Shown: positions 6,439 through 7,353 of the stretch, piece by piece
Numbering within the stretch: the stretch's first letter is position 1
Layout: the number at the start of each line of letters is the position of its first letter
NCBI GenBank assembly: GCA_003232155.1
Contig: QILY01000035.1
Coordinates: 1 to 7,353 of the forward strand
Source: Maribacter sp.
GTDB lineage: Bacteria > Bacteroidota > Bacteroidia > Flavobacteriales > Flavobacteriaceae
Direction: 5' to 3'
DNA: 7,353 nt
Program-made: the position numbers and the translations under genes
Notes under the pieces: generated by a model
The model's input: only the letters and a program-made list of their open reading frames with translations
Database searches by the model: none
Told to the model about the DNA's origin: nothing

Positions 6439-6807
6439 CTATGTAGATAATTCATAATTTTTTATCAATATCTCTGCTGGAATTCTTAAATGTTCGTGCA
6501 AGAGCTGAATCATTTTTAAATTTAAAGGTCTTTTTTTATTCAAGATTTCAGAAACCCTGCTTTGGCTTTGAAAAATTTTCGCTAAATCTTTAGGTTTCAT
6601 TTCCATTTGTTCCATCATAAACTTTATTGCTTCTATTGGGTGGGGCTCAGGGATAGGATAATGCTCTTCTTCGTATTTATCGACCAACGTAACCAAAATA
6701 TCTAATTCGTCGCCTTCTGGAGTGCCTGACTCTGCTTCGAACAATTTTTCAATTCTTTTGAGAGCTGCTTTATAACTTGATTTTGTTTTAATTAATTTGA
6801 TTTCCAT
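6439..6807 (-). CDS. higA: HigA-family antitoxin (HTH, COG5499-like)
   Basis: A 122-aa antitoxin predicted to bind and neutralise the HigB toxin and to repress the shared promoter. The N-terminal half (about 1-60) holds a helical segment with the family pattern SYKAALKRIEKLFEAESGTPEGDELDIL, then YPIPEPHPIEAIKFMMEQ. An XRE-type helix-turn-helix follows at about 68-108: MKPKDLAKIFQSQSRVSEIL then NKKRPLNLKMIQLLHEHLRIP. It starts 2 bp after the toxin stop codon (TAG-TT-ATG), which fits translational coupling. The order, toxin first and antitoxin second, is the usual one for higBA and reversed relative to most type II modules. The palindrome upstream of higB is the likely binding site. The gene reads towards the dnaA operon and ends in an AT-rich gap without a clear terminator of its own. 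Confidence 0.9.
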   Translation of the reverse strand: MEIKLIKTKSSYKAALKRIEKLFEAESGTPEGDELDILVTLVDKYEEEHYPIPEPHPIEAIKFMMEQMEMKPKDLAKIFQSQSRVSEILNKKRPLNLKMIQLLHEHLRIPAEILIKNYELST

Positions 6808-6809
6808 AA

Positions 6810-7106
6810 CTATATGTTTTTAATGTCTTTTATAGTATCATATTCTTTGTGGGTTCCTATAAATCGGATATAACCGAATTGAAACTTGTAATTAAAGTGC
6901 ACAATCAAACGATAATCATTGCCACATATATTAAATACAATTCTTCCATTTCCTACTTGGTCGGCACTTCTGTAGACCCCTTTAATTTGGTTAGGATTAG
7001 AATAGCTCATTTTTGAAAAATTTTTATACCAGGATAAAAGCTGTTCTTTTGAATCTGGGTGTTTTTGCCAAAATCCTCTAAGTGTTGCCTTAGCAATTAT
7101 TCTCAT
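6810..7106 (-). CDS. higB: HigB-family type II toxin, predicted mRNA endonuclease
   Basis: A 98-aa protein of the HigB_toxin family (RelE-like fold). Members cleave mRNA, commonly on the ribosome, when freed from HigA. Diagnostic stretches are MRIIAKATLRGFWQKHPDS (1-19), LLSWYKNFSK (23-32), YRSADQVGNGRIVFNICGND (45-64), YRLIVHFNYKF (65-75) and the C-terminal YIRFIGTHKEYD (79-90). All conserved blocks are intact, with no frameshift, so it is probably functional. The frame extends to a TTG at 7121, but I chose the ATG at 7106-7104 because homologues begin with MRIIAK and because the longer form would start within the promoter element. The first gene of a two-gene operon with higA; expression is expected to be autorepressed by HigA or the HigBA complex. 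Confidence 0.92.
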   Translation of the reverse strand: MRIIAKATLRGFWQKHPDSKEQLLSWYKNFSKMSYSNPNQIKGVYRSADQVGNGRIVFNICGNDYRLIVHFNYKFQFGYIRFIGTHKEYDTIKDIKNI

Positions 7107-7110
7107 ACTG

Positions 7111-7118
7111 CAAATATA
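7111..7118 (-). promoter_or_regulatory. -7 promoter element of higBA
   Basis: Read on the minus strand, TATATTTG matches the Bacteroidota -7 consensus TAnnTTTG exactly. Only 4 bases (7110-7107) separate it from the toxin ATG, so transcription should begin at or next to the start codon. That implies a leaderless or nearly leaderless mRNA. The expected -33 region, about 19-21 bp upstream, falls inside the adjacent palindrome. Confidence 0.6.
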
Positions 7119-7122
7119 CAAA

Positions 7123-7145
7123 AATTATCCCAATTTGGGATAATT
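7123..7145. promoter_or_regulatory. Probable HigA operator: perfect 23-bp palindrome
   Basis: The arms AATTATCCCAA (7123-7133) and TTGGGATAATT (7135-7145) are perfectly complementary around one central T (7134). The site lies 4 bp upstream of the higB -7 element and covers the spacer and -33 region, where a bound repressor would block RNA polymerase. HigA proteins bind palindromes in this position in characterised systems; that this one is the target is inference from position and symmetry. Confidence 0.6.
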
Positions 7146-7233
7146 AATTTAATAGGTTATAAAAACCATATCTGGTTTTGCCTTTTAGTGCCTCTCTTCT
7201 TTTCCTGTATATCCACCGTCTAAGGTCGTTCAT
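7144..7233 (-). other. Doubtful small reading frame upstream of higB
   Basis: A minus-strand frame from ATG 7233-7231 to TAA 7146-7144 encodes 29 residues starting MNDLRRWIYRKRREALKGK, highly basic (about a third K/R). The frame is open back to 7278 without a further ATG, adding residues ending KLSGYEISL. It lies downstream of the intrinsic terminator at 7311-7342 and has no visible promoter. It could be a small basic protein, the tail of a decayed gene, or chance. I recognise no family. Confidence 0.2.
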
Positions 7234-7310
7234 CAACGAAATTTCGTAACCTGAAAGCTTTTCTGGTGCTATTTCAGCCTAAATCCATAAACTTTTTTGA
7301 ACTTAAACTT

Positions 7311-7342
7311 AAAAAATAAACCCCGACATTTCTGTCAGGGTT
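7311..7342 (-). terminator. Intrinsic terminator for a leftward gene beyond the right edge
   Basis: On the minus strand, AACCCTGACA (7342-7333), loop GAAA, and TGTCGGGGTT (7328-7319) form a 10-bp stem with one A-C mismatch, followed by the T-rich tract TTTATTTTTT (7320-7311, overlapping the stem end). This is a textbook Rho-independent terminator in that direction. In the plus direction the bases after the stem (CATCC) do not fit. It implies a minus-strand gene ending just outside the window, separate from the higBA transcript. Confidence 0.8.
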
Positions 7343-7353
7343 CATCCGTCTTC

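Noticed and set aside
7107..7121. TTG start for a 103-residue HigB
   Set aside because: The extra residues MYICS are not part of the family N-terminus, and the codons overlap the exact -7 promoter match.
6170..7146. 9-bp direct repeat GGATAATTA at 6170-6178 and 7138-7146, as a target-site duplication around higBA
   Set aside because: The repeat is short and AT-rich, one copy lies within the end of the methyltransferase gene and the other in the palindrome, and no transposase or terminal repeats are present; chance is the simpler explanation.

Overview
The window looks like chromosomal DNA from a member of the Bacteroidota, most likely a (marine) flavobacterium. The reasons are the low-GC sequence, the near absence of Shine-Dalgarno sites, two exact matches to the Bacteroidota -7 promoter consensus TAnnTTTG at plausible promoter positions, and a DnaA whose sequence and length (474 aa) fit the flavobacterial form. 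This lineage call is inference from recognised protein sequence; no database search was run.

Left block (1-2945, + strand): the 3' part of ribD (riboflavin synthesis, cut by the window edge) runs into a HAD-family phosphatase, an EamA/DMT-type 10-TM transporter and a YigZ/IMPACT-family protein. Consecutive genes overlap or abut by a few bases (865/872, 1470/1471, 2334/2334), so this is almost certainly one transcript with coupled translation. A hotdog-fold acyl-CoA thioesterase (2946-3347, - strand) converges on it with no spacer between the two stop codons.

Centre (3348-6175): a 208-bp divergent intergenic region carries a good -7 element for dnaA. dnaA is followed 7 bp later by a low-molecular-weight protein tyrosine phosphatase and then, 15 bp later, by a short RsmI-like tetrapyrrole-methylase-fold SAM methyltransferase. 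These three probably form one operon, closed by a 16-bp hairpin at 6178-6217.

Right block (6176-7353): after a 263-bp AT-rich gap with only doubtful coding potential comes a complete HigBA-type toxin-antitoxin module on the - strand, toxin first, with a 2-bp gap between the genes. A promoter element lies so close to the toxin ATG that the mRNA may be leaderless, and a perfect 23-bp palindrome sits directly upstream as the probable operator. Beyond it are a doubtful 29-44 codon reading frame and, at the right edge, an intrinsic terminator for a leftward gene outside the window.

Most of the window is core chromosome. The higBA module is the one clearly accessory element. I saw no rRNA, tRNA, CRISPR array, insertion sequence or prophage gene, and I did not find a convincing new biological system. 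The least explained items are the RsmI-like paralogue in the dnaA operon, the promoter/operator layout of higBA, and the two unlisted short reading frames flanking the toxin-antitoxin genes.
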